From the NCBI RefSeq assembly GCF_000021305.1, contig NC_011772.1, positions 1,216,001-1,280,000 of the forward strand: DNA of 64,000 bases. The letters are read 5' to 3'. The DNA comes from Bacillus cereus G9842 (GTDB lineage: Bacteria; Bacillota; Bacilli; Bacillales; Bacillaceae_G). The position numbers and the translations under genes are program-made. The notes beneath the pieces were generated by a model. The model was given only the letters and a program-made list of their open reading frames with translations, was not told the origin of the DNA and ran no database searches. Shown here one piece after another: positions 35,030-44,996 of this stretch (its first letter is position 1; each line of letters begins with the position of its first letter).

Positions 35030-36438
35030 CGCTCAACCACCACTCTTTTTCGAGTGTCTTTCGCGAACATTTTTCCAGGATTCATAATGTTATTTGGATC
35101 GAAAGCTTGCTTTATTCCTTGCATAGCTGCAATACCTTCTTTACCTAATTTCATTTCTAAATATGGAGCTTTCATCGCACCAACACCATGTTCACCAGTA
35201 ATTGTGCCACCAAGTTCAATTGCTTTCGTAAATATTTCAGCAAAAGCTTGTTCAGCTCGGTGCATTTCTTCTGCATTACGAGCGTCTGTCATACAAGTTG
35301 GATGTAAGTTACCGTCACCAGCGTGTCCAAACGTACAAATAGGAATATTATATTTTTTTGCAATGGCATTAATAGCTTCAACCATCGGAGCGATTTGTGA
35401 ACGTGGTACAGTTGCATCTTCTAATATTGTAGTAGGTTTTAATCGTGCGAGCGCTGATAGTGCACTACGGCGAGCGGTACGAAGTGCATCTGCTTCCGTT
35501 TCATCTTTTGCAATGCGAACATCAACTGCATTCATAGAGCGGCAAACGTTAGCCATGTTTTCAATATCTCGATTGACTACTTCGGGCGGGCCGTCTTGTT
35601 CGATTAATAAAATTGCTTTTACATCTGTAGGTAAACCGATTTGTGCAAACTCTTCTACTACTTCAATTGTCGGTTGGTCTAAAAATTCCAGAGTTGCTGG
35701 AATAATTTTATTTGCAATAATAGAAGAAACAGCACGTGCAGCTTCATTAATATCTTCATAGAGTGCAAGCATTGTTTTCTTTGTTTCAGGCATAGGAACA
35801 AGTTTTAATATCGCTTCTGTTACCACGCCAAGTGTTCCTTCAGAGCCGATAAATAAACGAGTTAAATCGTAACCAGCTACATCTTTTGCTAATTTGCCGC
35901 CAGTACGAATAATATCACCATTTGGTAAGACAAGTTCAAGCCCCATTACATAATCACGTGTTACGCCATATTTCAAGCCGCGTAACCCACCTGAATTTTC
36001 ATTAATATTGCCGCCGATTGTAGAAATCTTCATCGAACTTGGATCTGGCGGATAAAATAAACCTTTTTCTTCTACTGCTTTAATAATATCAAGTGTAATG
36101 ACACCAGCTTGTACAGTAATTGTTAAGTTTTCTTCATCAATTTCTAAAATATTGTTCATATGGCGGAAAATAAGGACGATACCGCCTTCAAGTGGACATG
36201 TTCCTGCGCAAAGATTTGTTCCAGACCCACGAACATACACAGGAATTTTGTGAGTGTTACATACCTTTAACACTTCAGCTACTTCATTTGTATTACGTGG
36301 AGCAATGACTGCATCAGGCATTGCTTGGAAGTTTGGAGTGGCATCATAACTATAAGTTAAACGCCCCATATTGGATGTATCTACATTATCTTCGCCAACA
36401 ATAGATACGAATGAATGAATAATTTGCTTTTCTAACAT
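35026..36438 (-). CDS. glcD: Glycolate oxidase FAD-binding subunit
   Basis: The catalytic flavoprotein, 470 residues, of the FAD-linked oxidase (VAO/PCMH) family. The N-terminal FAD domain has VYVRGSGTNLCAG and PPDPSSMKISTIGGNINENSGG. The C-terminal cap domain ends with CTFGHAGDGNLHP and GTITGEHGVGAMKAPYL, typical of GlcD/D-lactate dehydrogenases. With the adjacent GlcF and CdaR-type regulator it matches B. subtilis ysfC-ysfD. D-lactate or another 2-hydroxyacid is a possible alternative substrate. Confidence 0.9.
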   Translation of the reverse strand: MLEKQIIHSFVSIVGEDNVDTSNMGRLTYSYDATPNFQAMPDAVIAPRNTNEVAEVLKVCNTHKIPVYVRGSGTNLCAGTCPLEGGIVLIFRHMNNILEIDEENLTITVQAGVITLDIIKAVEEKGLFYPPDPSSMKISTIGGNINENSGGLRGLKYGVTRDYVMGLELVLPNGDIIRTGGKLAKDVAGYDLTRLFIGSEGTLGVVTEAILKLVPMPETKKTMLALYEDINEAARAVSSIIANKIIPATLEFLDQPTIEVVEEFAQIGLPTDVKAILLIEQDGPPEVVNRDIENMANVCRSMNAVDVRIAKDETEADALRTARRSALSALARLKPTTILEDATVPRSQIAPMVEAINAIAKKYNIPICTFGHAGDGNLHPTCMTDARNAEEMHRAEQAFAEIFTKAIELGGTITGEHGVGAMKAPYLEMKLGKEGIAAMQGIKQAFDPNNIMNPGKMFAKDTRKRVVVER

Positions 36439-36555
36439 TGGAAATCCCCCTCAAACTGTTAACGTGTTTAGTTATAATAAACAACGTGGTAACAGTGCTT
36501 TCATTATAATGATAAAAAAGTAAAGGGATTCTTTCTATGTGTAATCATCTAAAGA

Positions 36556-37680
36556 TTAATCTGTTTTATCGTTCTTTTTTGTATGATTATCTAATAGGAG
36601 GAGTGCGAAGTATAAAACGTTTAAGTCTTTGAATTGTTTTGGATCAAGTCCTGTATGCTCTTCAATCTTTTTTAGCCTGTAATGTAATGTGTTAATGTGT
36701 ATATGTAATTGTTTAGCTGTCTGTTTATAAGATTGGTTATAATCGATAAATAAGCGTAAGGTGTGCATAAGCTCAGGAGATGATAGTAAGTTTTCGATGG
36801 TACGCTCTAGAAATTGTTCACGCGTTTCGGCAGAAATATCTTGTAAACACATTTCTAAACGTAAATCTTCATTAAATACAATTTGTTTCGTTTCCAATGA
36901 TACAGAAAGAGCACGTAATGCTTGTTCGTAAGATATGTTCATATTGTTTGGGGTAACTGTTTGTCCAATCCCGATATATAAAGGAATAGAAAATAAAGCT
37001 TCGCAGTCTTGTTTTAATCGTTTTAAAAATTGGTATGTTTGCTCGTTGGAGCTCATCGCTGTAAATAAAATAAAACGATCATTTCCCCACCGAACAAATA
37101 GATGCTCTTTTGTTAATATATTGCGTATATGTTGCCATATTTTACGCTGGAGCATCGTGTCATTTTTTCCAATAGAAAACAAAATAAGTTGTTTCTTCTT
37201 ATATAAATCAATGCCAAGTGTTTTGGCGCGATCGAGAAAACTTGGAGACCATTCTGTATTTTGAAGCCAATCAAAGACGAAAGCTTCATAAGAACGGTGC
37301 TCAAGTTCTAGTTGCTCTAAAAAGTAGTTTTCATGAATTAATAACTCGGTCATCTTACGCAATATTTCTCCATAGCGTGAAATATTTTCAGGTTCTCCTG
37401 TAATTCCAATAACACCAATTACTTCGTCATGAAATAATAAAGGAAGATTCATTCCAGCCTTTACACCTTGCAACTGCCTTTCATCTTCTGTTGTAATGAT
37501 GACAGTTTTCTTTTGGTTAGCGCAGCGGAGTGCACCTTCATGAAATTGACCAATTCTTTCTGTATCTGTACTTGCAATAATAACGCCTTGTATATTAATA
37601 ATAATAATATTCTCTGTAATTAGTCTGCGTACTTCTCGTACAATTTTATTCGCTAAATCAGGAAATAGCATAATTGACAC
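36556..37680 (-). CDS. CdaR-family transcriptional regulator of glycolate oxidase genes
   Basis: A 374-residue regulator. The N-terminal sugar-diacid recognition domain (about 1-135) has ILIIHENYFLEQLE at its end. A GGDEF-like/PucR middle region follows, then a C-terminal PucR-type HTH (SYKQTAKQLHIHINTLHYRLKKIEEHTGLD, about 325-354). It lies directly upstream of glcD-glcF on the same strand with a 117-nt gap, the arrangement of B. subtilis ysfB-ysfC-ysfD. There YsfB activates glycolate oxidase, which is the likely role here. Confidence 0.87.
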   Translation of the reverse strand: MSIMLFPDLANKIVREVRRLITENIIIINIQGVIIASTDTERIGQFHEGALRCANQKKTVIITTEDERQLQGVKAGMNLPLLFHDEVIGVIGITGEPENISRYGEILRKMTELLIHENYFLEQLELEHRSYEAFVFDWLQNTEWSPSFLDRAKTLGIDLYKKKQLILFSIGKNDTMLQRKIWQHIRNILTKEHLFVRWGNDRFILFTAMSSNEQTYQFLKRLKQDCEALFSIPLYIGIGQTVTPNNMNISYEQALRALSVSLETKQIVFNEDLRLEMCLQDISAETREQFLERTIENLLSSPELMHTLRLFIDYNQSYKQTAKQLHIHINTLHYRLKKIEEHTGLDPKQFKDLNVLYFALLLLDNHTKKNDKTD

Positions 37681-37807
37681 ACCTCAAATTCTATTTGTTG
37701 TACATTATATATGTAAATTGAGTAAGAAAGGAAAATTTCACACTTTCCACACATTTATTTGTTATTTTACAATTATAACGAAATCATCCGAAGATGGAGG
37801 GAATCTT

Positions 37808-38782
37808 TTGAGAAAGTATGTTTTTCTTCTCTGTTTTTTATTTCTATTAGTAGGGTGTCAAGGAAGTTCATATACACCAATTGCTAAAGATAAAAATGTT
37901 ATTATAACAACGAATATAAAAGAAGGCAGCATTAGTTTTATTGATAAAAAAAATAAAAAGTTAATCACGACATGGGAACTAAATGAGCCAATGGCCGGAA
38001 TCACACTGCTTCCAAACGGTGAGGAAATCCTTGTATACGGTAAGCAATTAGAATATATGTATGTATATTCATTGGCGGAAGGAAGGCAAGTGGAAAAATA
38101 TAAAACTGGAAAGGGCATTGTAAATGTGGTCGTATCAGAAGATAAAAAGCAATTATTTGCTGCCGATCAAAATGTTCAAAAGGTAAGGTTCTTTACGATA
38201 AATGGGAAAGAGACAGGAAATGTTTCAACAGGAAAAGGTCCTATAACGATGGTAGAGTATCATAATCGGTTATCTGTACTAAACTTTTATGATACGAAAC
38301 TAACGACAATTGATACGAAGAAAAAAGAAGTTGTTCAATCCTTTATGATTCCGCCAGCATCAACCGGAGCAACGATTAGTCCTGATGGGAAAGAAATATG
38401 GATTGGCGGACATGGTGATGGAAATCAAGTAAATGAGAAAGTGTTAGTGTATTCTTTACAGGGGGGAGAAATGGTGCGCTCTTTACACGCTCCATTTATG
38501 CCTGTGAATATAACGAAGGATAGTAAGTACGTATATGCACTAAGTCATGGTTCGAACACACTTAGAAAGTTTGATATTAGCACATATAAAGAAATAGCTT
38601 CTGTAGAAGTAGGATCGAATCCATTTGCATTTTTGGAGAGCGGAGCAGAAGGATATGTAGCAAGTTATGATAGTGATGAAGTGTGCGTTATGGATATGAA
38701 GAATTTGAAAATAAAACAAACAATTAAAGTCGGAAAAGGACCGTTTCAACTCATAGAGAGGGAAGGGAAGGATAATGAATAA
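37808..38782 (+). CDS. Beta-propeller lipoprotein coupled to a two-component system
   Basis: A 324-residue surface lipoprotein with lipobox LLVGC. Its mature part is a repeated NHL/YVTN-type beta-propeller (SFIDKKNKKLITTWEL, VVVSEDKKQLFAADQ, ATISPDGKEIWIGGHGDG, FDISTYKEIASVEVGSNPF, DMKNLKIKQTIKVGKGPF). The start is TTG 37808, six bases after GGAGGG; codons upstream lie before the ribosome binding site. It overlaps the response regulator gene by 8 nt, so it is translated with the two-component system and may act as its input or accessory sensor. That role is inferred. Confidence 0.82.
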   Translation: MRKYVFLLCFLFLLVGCQGSSYTPIAKDKNVIITTNIKEGSISFIDKKNKKLITTWELNEPMAGITLLPNGEEILVYGKQLEYMYVYSLAEGRQVEKYKTGKGIVNVVVSEDKKQLFAADQNVQKVRFFTINGKETGNVSTGKGPITMVEYHNRLSVLNFYDTKLTTIDTKKKEVVQSFMIPPASTGATISPDGKEIWIGGHGDGNQVNEKVLVYSLQGGEMVRSLHAPFMPVNITKDSKYVYALSHGSNTLRKFDISTYKEIASVEVGSNPFAFLESGAEGYVASYDSDEVCVMDMKNLKIKQTIKVGKGPFQLIEREGKDNE

Positions 38783-39446
38783 ATATAGAGTGCTAGTTGT
38801 AGATGATGAAAGTGATATGAGGCAGCTTGTTGGAATGTATTTGGACAACTTCGGATATGAGTGGGGAGAAGCTGAAAATGGAAAAGAGGCTCTTAAAAAA
38901 CTAGAAACAGATCATTATGATTTCGTTGTATTAGATATTATGATGCCGGAAATGGATGGACTTTCAGTTTGTAAAGAAATTAGAAAAACGTCAGATGTGC
39001 CGATTATATTTTTAACCGCAAAAGGTGAAGAGTGGAATAGGGTGAACGGCTTACGTATGGGAGCGGATGATTATATTGTAAAACCGTTTAGTCCTGGTGA
39101 ATTGGTTGCCCGTATGGAAGCTGTGTTAAGAAGATATACAAAGCAAGAACAGCAAGAAGAGATTCAATTTGGACCAATTCTTATCAATGAAAAAAGTAGA
39201 CGAATAGAGGCGGATGGTGAGCCGATTTCTCTTACAGTAAAAGAGTTTGATTTACTATATTTTCTTTGTCAGCATACAGGACAAGTATTTAGCCGGGAAC
39301 AATTACTTGAAAAGGTATGGGGATATGATTATGCGGGAAGTACAAGAACAGTAGATACGCACGTGAAAACGATGCGCTTGAAGCTTGGAGAAAGTGGAAA
39401 CTACATTCAAACTGTTTGGGGTGTAGGCTATAAATTCGAGGTGTAA
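38775..39446 (+). CDS. OmpR-family response regulator
   Basis: A 223-residue DNA-binding regulator. The receiver domain has DDE near the N-terminus, phosphoacceptor Asp in FVVLDIMMPEMDG and the switch Lys in DDYIVKPF. The winged-helix domain (about 130-223) has TVKEFDLLYFLCQH and VDTHVKTMRLKLG. It overlaps the lipoprotein gene by 8 nt and is followed after 3 nt by the histidine kinase. The regulated genes are not evident. Confidence 0.93.
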   Translation: MNKYRVLVVDDESDMRQLVGMYLDNFGYEWGEAENGKEALKKLETDHYDFVVLDIMMPEMDGLSVCKEIRKTSDVPIIFLTAKGEEWNRVNGLRMGADDYIVKPFSPGELVARMEAVLRRYTKQEQQEEIQFGPILINEKSRRIEADGEPISLTVKEFDLLYFLCQHTGQVFSREQLLEKVWGYDYAGSTRTVDTHVKTMRLKLGESGNYIQTVWGVGYKFEV

Positions 39447-39449
39447 CGT

Positions 39450-40850
39450 ATGTTTACGATGGTACAAAAACTTTGGCTTACAGTAGTGTGTGCAGTATGT
39501 GTAACAGTGTCCTTTCTTTATTTCGTATCTTTATACTCATATGAAAAACTATACGTTGATAATTTAAAAGGTTCATTAGTAATGGAAGGGAAAAATCTTG
39601 CTGCTCAGTATGATAAGCGCGAAGGAATATCAATTTTTGAAGAGAAAGTAAGATCATTTGATCAAATATCTAGTTCAGACGTTCTTTTCGTGTCTAATCC
39701 GCGTGATTTAAGTGCATGTTTACCTTTTGATGTGCATCATCATTCTCTTATAAGTGAAGGAGATAGGCAAACGCTATTAGATGGGAAAACTGTGACAAAG
39801 ATAGGATATGAAGAACATTTTGAACGTAATATTATGGGGGTTGTCATCCCTGTATTGGAAAATAAAAAATTAGTCGGAATTGTATATTCTTATATTCCTT
39901 TAAAAAGTATAAAAGACTTAATATATGATATGGGTCTTATTTTAGCACCACTAGCAATTGCTATGATTTTAATTACGATATGGGTTGGAAGAAAAATTAT
40001 AATTGCAATTACGAAGCCGCTTTCGCAAATGGAGCGGGTTGCAAATCATTTGGCTACGGGAGATTTTTCGGAGCGGATTACCGTTTCTTCAGAGGATGAA
40101 ATTGGACGATTAGGAAAAGCATTTAATAAAATGGCAAATTCATTAGAAACAGAAGATGTAAAGCGTAAGGAATTTTTAGCAAATGTTTCGCATGAACTTA
40201 GAACACCACTTAGTTATATAAAAGGGTATAGCGAGGCTATTTTAGATGGTGTTGCAAAGGGAGCTCAGCAGGAAAAAGTAACCCAGCTAATTCATAAAGA
40301 AGCAGGTCGTATGCAGCGTCTCGTTCATGACTTGTTAGACTTAGCACAATTAGAAGGTGAGCACTTTCCGTTAAAGAAGCAACCTATCGTTTTTTCACAG
40401 CTGATTGAAGACGTATTAGATACGTATGAGATTAAGTTTATAGAAAAGGAAATTCATATTTCAACCAATTTAAATCCAGAGGTCATTGTCATGATTGATG
40501 AGGATCGTATGCAACAAGTGCTTCATAATGTGTTAGATAATGCGATACGGTATACAAATCAAAAAGGAAATATCGTTATAACTTTAGAGCAAATCGATGA
40601 TTACTGTGAATTAAAAATAAAAGATACAGGAATTGGCATTGATATAGAGCATTTGGAGAATCTTGGGGAACGCTTTTACAGAGTTGATAAAGCGAGAAGT
40701 CGTCAACATGGTGGAACAGGTTTAGGCCTTGCTATTGTGAAACAAATTGTTCATATACATGGTGGACAGTGGAAAATTGAAAGTGAAAAAGATAAGGGAA
40801 CAACGGTTATTATTAAACTGAATGTACAGGATGAGGGGGGCATGTTCTAA
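39450..40850 (+). CDS. Sensor histidine kinase, HAMP type
   Basis: A 466-residue membrane kinase. Two membrane helices (about 8-28 and 165-185) bracket an extracytoplasmic sensor domain of about 135 residues. HAMP, HisKA (FLANVSHELRTPLSYIKGYSE, phospho-His) and HATPase (NVLDNAIRYTN, DTGIGI, GGTGLGLAIVKQI) domains follow. GAGGTG is six bases before the ATG. Partner of the preceding response regulator; the extracellular lipoprotein of the same operon may interact with its sensor domain. The stimulus is unknown. Confidence 0.92.
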   Translation: MFTMVQKLWLTVVCAVCVTVSFLYFVSLYSYEKLYVDNLKGSLVMEGKNLAAQYDKREGISIFEEKVRSFDQISSSDVLFVSNPRDLSACLPFDVHHHSLISEGDRQTLLDGKTVTKIGYEEHFERNIMGVVIPVLENKKLVGIVYSYIPLKSIKDLIYDMGLILAPLAIAMILITIWVGRKIIIAITKPLSQMERVANHLATGDFSERITVSSEDEIGRLGKAFNKMANSLETEDVKRKEFLANVSHELRTPLSYIKGYSEAILDGVAKGAQQEKVTQLIHKEAGRMQRLVHDLLDLAQLEGEHFPLKKQPIVFSQLIEDVLDTYEIKFIEKEIHISTNLNPEVIVMIDEDRMQQVLHNVLDNAIRYTNQKGNIVITLEQIDDYCELKIKDTGIGIDIEHLENLGERFYRVDKARSRQHGGTGLGLAIVKQIVHIHGGQWKIESEKDKGTTVIIKLNVQDEGGMF

Positions 40851-40884
40851 TTTTTAGGGCATGTTCTTTATATTGAAGAAAATA

Positions 40885-41044
40885 TTTATCCCGCTATTCT
40901 CTGGTCAGTAAGACCCTCACCTCAAAATTCAGCGGAAGCAAAGAAGTTAGGTGGAGGCACTGCTGCCCGTAAAAGCCCGATTGGTGAGGGCTAATAATCA
41001 GTGGGGGATGAACAAAACCCTCACTGATTAAAGTTTCACTTTAT
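40885..41044. repeat. bcr1-type B. cereus group repeat element
   Basis: About 150 bp (40890-41039) between direct repeats of TTTAT (40885-40889, 41040-41044). The sequence matches what I recall of bcr1, including the TATCCCGCTATTC start, GGTGGAGGC…GCTGCCCGTAAAAGCCCG core, and AATCAGTG…CACTGATT inverted repeat. bcr1 is restricted to the B. cereus group and shows mobility with TTTAT duplication. It lies in the gap between the kinase gene and lutR. Confidence 0.75.
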
Positions 41045-41202
41045 ACGTAAAAATATAAATTAATATGTAATAAATATCGGAAATTTGACTATTTTATGAA
41101 CAAAACATTTGTACTTCTTATCAATTCGGTCTAAAATAGTTATGATGCAAAGTTCTTATAAATCGTTTCAATTGTTGTTTGGAAGATACTGAGGTGATTT
41201 AA

Positions 41203-41922
41203 CTGGAGTACAAATCTATTAAACCGAAAAAAATTTACGAAGAAGTATCTGAAGCTATTTTAACAATGATTAAAAATGGTACGTTAAAACCTGGTGACAA
41301 ACTACTCCCTGTGCATCAATTAGCTGAGCAGTTTCAAGTTGGCAGATCTGCTGTTCGTGAAGCGCTAAGTGCGCTAAGAGCGATGGGCTTAATTGAGATG
41401 AAACAAGGAGAAGGTACATATGTGAAGAACTTCGATTCTTCTTCATTAACAAAATCATTAAACAATAGATTATTAATGAAGAAAGAAGATATTTTGAATT
41501 TATTAGAAGTACGAAAGGTGCTTGAAGTGGGGGCAGTTCGAGTAGCGGCGGCAAAACGTACGGAAGATAATTTACAAAATATGAAACATTGGTTAGATGA
41601 AATGGCAAAGAGCATTGGAGATGAAAAGGCTGGCGAAAAAGCTGATTTTCAATTTCATATGGGAATTGCAGAGTCTTCGCATAATAACATTTTGCTTGAA
41701 CTCATGAATCATGTTTCAGAGATGATTGCTGAAACAATTGGTGAATCAAGACGCATTATTTTATATGGTGAACAAACGACATCAGAACGACTTATAGAAG
41801 AGCATCAAGTTATATATGATGCGGTGTTAAAACAAGATGTAGAATTAGCGCAGAAAGCAATGCTAGATCATTTAACAAATGTAGAACATATTGTCACAGG
41901 TAAAAACGATATAAATTCGTAA
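41203..41922 (+). CDS. lutR: LutR-like FadR/GntR regulator with an apparent CTG start
   Basis: A 239-residue FadR-subfamily GntR regulator: N-terminal winged helix (EYKSIKPKKIYEEVSEAILTMI, PVHQLAEQFQVGRSAVREALSALRAMG) and C-terminal FCD domain with FHMGIAESSHNN and HLTNVEHI. It probably controls the lutABC operon downstream, as LutR does in B. subtilis. The conserved N-terminus begins at CTG 41203, preceded by an in-frame TAA. GAGGTGAT lies six bases upstream, ideal spacing. The first ATG (41266) would remove 21 conserved residues. No ATG, GTG or TTG fits, so CTG initiation is likely. Confidence 0.82.
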   Translation: MEYKSIKPKKIYEEVSEAILTMIKNGTLKPGDKLLPVHQLAEQFQVGRSAVREALSALRAMGLIEMKQGEGTYVKNFDSSSLTKSLNNRLLMKKEDILNLLEVRKVLEVGAVRVAAAKRTEDNLQNMKHWLDEMAKSIGDEKAGEKADFQFHMGIAESSHNNILLELMNHVSEMIAETIGESRRIILYGEQTTSERLIEEHQVIYDAVLKQDVELAQKAMLDHLTNVEHIVTGKNDINS

Positions 41923-41969
41923 TTTAATCTTTTAAAAATTTAATTTTCTGATAAAATAGAGAAAGATTA

Positions 41970-41983
41970 AGTAAGCGTTTTCT
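41970..41983. promoter_or_regulatory. cre-like site upstream of lutABC
   Basis: AGTAAGCGTTTTCT agrees with TGNAARCGNWWWCA at all but two positions. It lies 108 bp upstream of lutA and suggests CcpA control of lactate use. Confidence 0.45.
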
Positions 41984-42034
41984 TTAGGAGAGGGAGAGGA
42001 TAGGCCATGGTTGAGCCTATTTCTTCTCTACTAA

Positions 42035-42047
42035 GTCATCTGATGAC
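42035..42047. promoter_or_regulatory. Palindrome upstream of lutA, candidate LutR operator
   Basis: GTCATC-T-GATGAC is a perfect 13-bp palindrome 43 bp before lutA. GntR/FadR regulators bind short palindromes of this kind. Assignment to LutR is inferred from position. Confidence 0.45.
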
Positions 42048-42090
42048 CATATGTTTGTTGGCGAAGTTGTAAAAAGGGGGAGTAATAGTT

Positions 42091-42810
42091 ATGAAAGTTA
42101 CTTTATTTGTTACTTGTTTAGTCGATATGTTTGAAACAAATGTCGGTAAAGCAACAGTTGAAGTGTTGGAGCGTTTAGGTTGTGAAATTGAATTTCCAGA
42201 AGCACAAGTTTGTTGTGGTCAGCCTGCTTATAATAGCGGCCATGTAGAAGCAGCAAAAGAAGCGATGAAACATATGATTGAAACTTTTGAAGATGCAGAA
42301 TATATTGTTACACCATCTGGCTCGTGTGCGACAATGTTTCATGAGTATCCGCATGTTTTCAAAGATGATCCAAAGTGGGCTAAACGTGCACAAAAAGTTG
42401 CTGATAAAACTTATGAATTTACACAGTTTATTGTAGATGTTTTAAAAGTTACAGATGTTGGTGCAAGTTTATCAGGGATAGCTACTATTCATAAATCATG
42501 TCATATGACACGTATGCTCGGAGTAAAAGAAGCACCAGGGATTTTATTATCAAATGTAAAAGGATTAACTGTGAGAGATTTGCCAAACGTGCAAAATTGT
42601 TGTGGGTTTGGGGGAACGTTTTCAGTTAAGATGACTCCAATCTCTGAGCAAATGGTAGATGAAAAAGTAGATAGTGTAATGGAAACAGGTGCAGATTATT
42701 TAATCGGTGCAGATTGTGGGTGTTTGTTAAACATTGGCGGACGTATTGAGCGTTTAGGAAAAGAAGTAAAAGTAATGCATATTGCTGAGGTACTGAATAG
42801 TCGCTCATGA
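42091..42810 (+). CDS. lutA: L-lactate oxidation protein LutA
   Basis: A 239-residue (Fe-S)-binding protein of the LutABC L-lactate dehydrogenase complex. It consists of two CCG domains, with [10 protein letters not shown] (about 42-51) and CCGFGGTFS (about 170-178), and CHMTR between them, as in LutA. AAAAAGGGGGAG precedes the ATG. First gene of lutABC; 16 nt separate it from lutB. The complex feeds lactate electrons to the respiratory chain and supports growth in biofilms in B. subtilis. Confidence 0.93.
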   Translation: MKVTLFVTCLVDMFETNVGKATVEVLERLGCEIEFPEAQVCCGQPAYNSGHVEAAKEAMKHMIETFEDAEYIVTPSGSCATMFHEYPHVFKDDPKWAKRAQKVADKTYEFTQFIVDVLKVTDVGASLSGIATIHKSCHMTRMLGVKEAPGILLSNVKGLTVRDLPNVQNCCGFGGTFSVKMTPISEQMVDEKVDSVMETGADYLIGADCGCLLNIGGRIERLGKEVKVMHIAEVLNSRS

Positions 42811-42826
42811 AGGGGGAACATAAGCT

Positions 42827-44248
42827 ATGTCTATGAAAATTAGTGAGAAAAAATTTAATGATCGCGTTGGTGATGGAATTCAAGATTCGTTTATGCGCGG
42901 AGCAGTATCTTCGGCACAAACGCGCTTATATACGAATCGCTTAAAAGCCGCAGATGAATTAGGAAACTGGGAAGAGTGGCGTGAACTAGGTGAACAAATC
43001 CGTCAACATACGTTAGAAAATCTTGATTATTACTTAATGCAGTTAAGTGAAAATGTATCAAAAAGAGGCGGACACGTGTACTTTGCGAAGACGAAAGAGG
43101 AAGCAGCAAAGTATATTCAAGACGTCGCCAAAAAGAAACAAGCGAAAAAAGTAGTAAAATCAAAGTCGATGGTAACAGAAGAAATCAGTATGAACCATGC
43201 GCTTGAAGAGATTGGCTGTGAAGTGTTAGAGAGTGATTTAGGAGAGTATATCTTGCAAGTAGATAACGATCCACCTTCACATATTATTGCACCTGCACTT
43301 CATAAAAATAGAACGCAAATTCGCGATGTATTTAAAGAAAAGCTAGGCTATGAAAATTCTGATGACCCGTATGAAATGACAAAGTTTGTTCGTAAACAAC
43401 TTCGTGAGAAATTTATGGATGCAGAAATTGGTGTAACTGGTTGTAACTTTGCTGTTGCAAATACGGGCTCCCTTTGTTTAGTAACGAATGAAGGTAATGC
43501 AGATCTTGTTATGTCAATTCCGAAAACACAAATTGCAGTAATGGGTATGGAACGTATGGTTCCGACAATGGAAGAATTAGATGTTTTAGTTGGTTTACTA
43601 TGTCGTAGTGCAGTAGGTCAAAAATTAACAAGTTATGTAACAGTAGCAGGACCAATTCAAGAAGAGGAAGTTGATGGACCTGAAGAATTCCATTTAGTTG
43701 TTGTTGATAATGGTCGCTCTCAAATTCTTGGATCTGAATTCCGTTCAGTATTACAATGTATTCGTTGCGCTGCTTGTGTTAACGTATGTCCTGTATATCG
43801 TCACGTTGGTGGACATTCATATGGATCGATTTATTCAGGACCAATCGGCGCGGTATTAACACCGCTTCTAGGTGGATATGATGATTATAAAGAGCTTCCT
43901 TATGCATCTAGTTTATGCGGAGCATGTACAGAAGCTTGTCCAGTAAAAATTCCATTGCATGATTTATTATTAAAACATCGTCAAGTCATCGTTGAGCAAG
44001 AAGGTCGTGCACCACTTGCAGAAAAACTAGCGATGAAAATGTTTAGTATGGGTGCTTCTTCAGCTGCTTTATATAAAATGGGTTCAAAAATGGCACCAGC
44101 GGCAATGAGTCCATTTACATCTGGTAATCGTGTATCAAAAGGTGTTGGCCCACTTAAAAACTGGACGGATATTCGTGAATTCCCAGCTCCAAGTAAAGAA
44201 CGATTCCGTGATTGGTATAAAGATCATAAGAAAGGCGGGGATAAATAA
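42827..44248 (+). CDS. lutB: L-lactate oxidation iron-sulfur protein LutB
   Basis: A 473-residue protein: N-terminal DUF162-like domain (about 60-295) with [18 protein letters not shown], then two ferredoxin [4Fe-4S] motifs, [14 protein letters not shown] (about 306-319) and [14 protein letters not shown]. The C-terminal DUF3390-like tail has [12 protein letters not shown]. Length and order match LutB. Its stop overlaps the lutC start by one base. Confidence 0.94.
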   Translation: MSMKISEKKFNDRVGDGIQDSFMRGAVSSAQTRLYTNRLKAADELGNWEEWRELGEQIRQHTLENLDYYLMQLSENVSKRGGHVYFAKTKEEAAKYIQDVAKKKQAKKVVKSKSMVTEEISMNHALEEIGCEVLESDLGEYILQVDNDPPSHIIAPALHKNRTQIRDVFKEKLGYENSDDPYEMTKFVRKQLREKFMDAEIGVTGCNFAVANTGSLCLVTNEGNADLVMSIPKTQIAVMGMERMVPTMEELDVLVGLLCRSAVGQKLTSYVTVAGPIQEEEVDGPEEFHLVVVDNGRSQILGSEFRSVLQCIRCAACVNVCPVYRHVGGHSYGSIYSGPIGAVLTPLLGGYDDYKELPYASSLCGACTEACPVKIPLHDLLLKHRQVIVEQEGRAPLAEKLAMKMFSMGASSAALYKMGSKMAPAAMSPFTSGNRVSKGVGPLKNWTDIREFPAPSKERFRDWYKDHKKGGDK

Positions 44249-44958
44249 TGACAGGATTAATTCAAAACCGTGATGCCTTTCTAGATAACATTGCAAAAGA
44301 ACTTGGGCGCGCGCGTAAAACAGAAGGTGTAGAGCGTCCAGTATGGAAAAGTAATGTGAATATAGAAACATTAAAAGATTATTCACAAGAAGAATTACTA
44401 GAAGTGTTTAAAAATCAATGTACAAACATTCATACAACTGTAGTAGAAACGACAAATGAACGTTTACGTGAAGACCTTCAACAAGTAATCATGGAAAACG
44501 GCGGAGGACCTATTTTATTATCAGCGGATGAGCGTTTTGATGCATATGGTTTAACATCTTTATTTAAAGAAGAACTTCCAAAGCGAGACGTTGAAGTAAA
44601 CGTATGGGATCCAGAGAGAAAAGACGGAAATATGCGTTTAGCTGAAAAAGCGAATATTGGTATTGCATTTAGTGATTATACATTAGCTGAATCTGGTACA
44701 ATTGTTGTACAAAGTCATAAAGGACAAGGACGTTCTTTACATTTTTTACCGACTGTATATTTAGCTATTATTCCACGTGAAACACTTGTGCCTCGTATTA
44801 CACAAGCAGTTCAGGATATGAACTCACGTGTAGAAGATGGCGAGACAGCGGCATCTTGTATTAACTTTATTACAGGACCAAGTAACTCGGCTGACATTGA
44901 GATGAATCTTGTTGTCGGAGTACATGGACCATTAAAAGCAATATATTTCATCGTATAA
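44248..44958 (+). CDS. lutC: L-lactate oxidation protein LutC
   Basis: A 236-residue LUD-domain (DUF162) protein with [37 protein letters not shown] and [22 protein letters not shown] at the C-terminus, all typical of LutC. ATG 44248 overlaps the lutB stop (TAATG). Last gene of lutABC, followed by a terminator. Confidence 0.94.
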   Translation: MTGLIQNRDAFLDNIAKELGRARKTEGVERPVWKSNVNIETLKDYSQEELLEVFKNQCTNIHTTVVETTNERLREDLQQVIMENGGGPILLSADERFDAYGLTSLFKEELPKRDVEVNVWDPERKDGNMRLAEKANIGIAFSDYTLAESGTIVVQSHKGQGRSLHFLPTVYLAIIPRETLVPRITQAVQDMNSRVEDGETAASCINFITGPSNSADIEMNLVVGVHGPLKAIYFIV

Positions 44959-44966
44959 AAGAGGGG

Positions 44967-44996
44967 AAAGCAGGCCAGAAAATGGCCTGCTTTTTT
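44967..44996 (+). terminator. Terminator of lutABC
   Basis: AAAGCAGGCCA pairs with TGGCCTGCTTT, followed by T6. Confidence 0.92.

Noticed and set aside
35054..35761. A 235-codon plus-strand frame
   Set aside because: It is fully antisense to glcD, whose protein is clearly conserved; the composition is Ser/Ala-rich as typical for antisense frames.
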